The notes under the pieces: model-generated | Seen by the model: only the letters and a program-made list of their open reading frames with translations | Told to the model about the DNA's origin: nothing | The model's database searches: none | Source: Acidimicrobiia bacterium | GTDB lineage: Bacteria > Actinomycetota > Acidimicrobiia > Spongiisociales > ZC4RG35 | Reading direction: 5' to 3' | NCBI GenBank assembly: GCA_003230435.1 | Contig: QIDW01000375.1 | Location: 1 to 5,628, forward strand | DNA length: 5,628 bases | Part shown: piece by piece, positions 4,966-5,628 of the stretch | Position numbering within the stretch: position 1 is the first letter of the stretch | Layout: each line of letters starts with the position of its first letter | Program-made: the position numbers and the translations under genes

Positions 4966-5628
4966 TCAGGCGTCGTGAAGCGTCCGAACGACGTCGGCCA
5001 TCGCCTCGATAGCCTGGATCTTGTTCTCTATATCGCCCTCATAGACGAGGTCGCAGCGCACTTCTCCGACACCGACCTCGGCGAACTCCAATAGAGCGTC
5101 TGCGACCTCACCGGTCGACCCCCCGATCTGGACCATGTGAGCATCGGGGTCGAATCCGATTCTGAGTGGGTCGACCGAGTAGATGTCCAAAGAGCGCTGC
5201 AAGGTCACCGGGTCGCGTCCCACCTCGCCGCATGCAAGTTCGAGCTCCTCGATGATGGGCTTCACCGATTCGATGCGGGCTTCCCCGTGTGCCCACCAAT
5301 TCCACTCGTCGCCAAAGCGGGCAGCGAGACGGATCATCCTGGGCTTGCCGGCGGCAACCACGATTGGCGGTCCCTCGGAGCGAGGACCACGGATCACCAT
5401 CTCGGCCCTGTTGGCAGACCAAAACCTCCCCTGGTGATCTGCCTGTCCGTTCTTGAGCATCGAATGGATGATCTCGATTGCCTCCTCGAAGCGCGAGTAG
5501 CGAAAGTCGGTGGGGAATCCGAAGCTCTGATAGTCCTCATCGGGTGTGTTGCCTGCCCCGATTCCGAAGATGAATCGCCCGCCGGAGATCTCGTCGATGG
5601 TCTCGGCGATCTTGGCAAGCATGGCCGG
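4966..5628 (-). CDS. Luciferase-like (LLM class) probable F420-dependent oxidoreductase, partial
   Basis: The frame is open from the right edge to a TGA at 4968-4966, giving 220 residues that correspond to the C-terminal two-thirds of a family member. An internal ATG at 5622 is not the true start, because the frame stays open through 5628 and the sequence there is mid-domain. The stretch LAKIAETIDEISGGRFIFGIGAGN is the classic LLM core strand and turn. It is followed by SFGFPTDFRYSRFEEAIEII and GPPIVVAAGKPRMIRLAARFGDEWNWW, all typical of the bacterial luciferase-like TIM barrel that binds F420H2 or FMN. The enzyme would be cytoplasmic; the substrate is not predictable. The N-terminal part with the first barrel strands lies beyond the window. 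The presence of the PPOX protein at 465 fits an F420-making host. Confidence 0.9.
   Translation of the reverse strand, partial: PAMLAKIAETIDEISGGRFIFGIGAGNTPDEDYQSFGFPTDFRYSRFEEAIEIIHSMLKNGQADHQGRFWSANRAEMVIRGPRSEGPPIVVAAGKPRMIRLAARFGDEWNWWAHGEARIESVKPIIEELELACGEVGRDPVTLQRSLDIYSVDPLRIGFDPDAHMVQIGGSTGEVADALLEFAEVGVGEVRCDLVYEGDIENKIQAIEAMADVVRTLHDA

Overview
The window looks like a chromosomal segment of a high-GC Actinomycetota. The signs are two families of probable F420-dependent enzymes (a PPOX/split-barrel protein and a luciferase-like protein), an actinobacterial HTH_42 (AlkZ-like) winged-helix protein, and start codons lying 6-7 nt after a TAnnnT box with no Shine-Dalgarno, as in leaderless actinobacterial genes. 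Acidimicrobiia or a relative is possible, but that is a guess from overall feel, not a placement.

Layout. 1-410 (minus): N-terminal part of an HTH_42 / AlkZ-like protein, running off the left edge from a GTG start. 465-902 (plus): small PPOX-class F420-type oxidoreductase of the Rv3369 type, divergent from the first gene across 54 bp. 903-1013: intergenic, with a possible ECF-type promoter. 1014-2687 (plus): a three-gene cluster holding a secreted protein made largely of (TDxx)n tetrapeptide repeats, an ECF-type sigma factor, and a single-pass membrane protein with a DUF5667-like external segment, translationally coupled to the sigma gene through ATGA. 2721-4207 (plus): methylmalonate-semialdehyde dehydrogenase, recognisable along its full length but broken by a frameshift near 3104. 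4204-4395 (minus): a 63-residue membrane protein meeting the dehydrogenase gene tail to tail, with overlapping stop codons. 4396-4523: divergent regulatory region with a 10-bp inverted repeat. 4524-4952 (plus): OsmC-type peroxiredoxin. 4966-5628 (minus): C-terminal part of a luciferase-like (LLM) F420-type oxidoreductase, running off the right edge.

How the genes work together. The most interesting unit is 1014-2687. Its layout suggests an envelope-sensing module: the sigma factor and its coupled membrane protein form a candidate sigma/anti-sigma pair. The exported Asp/Arg-rich repeat protein could be its target, ligand or sensor partner. This is inference from gene order and visible domains. 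The other genes are single-gene units for F420-linked redox chemistry, peroxide defence and valine/propionate catabolism. No RNA genes, mobile elements or CRISPR arrays were seen, and no gene-free stretch exceeds about 130 bp.
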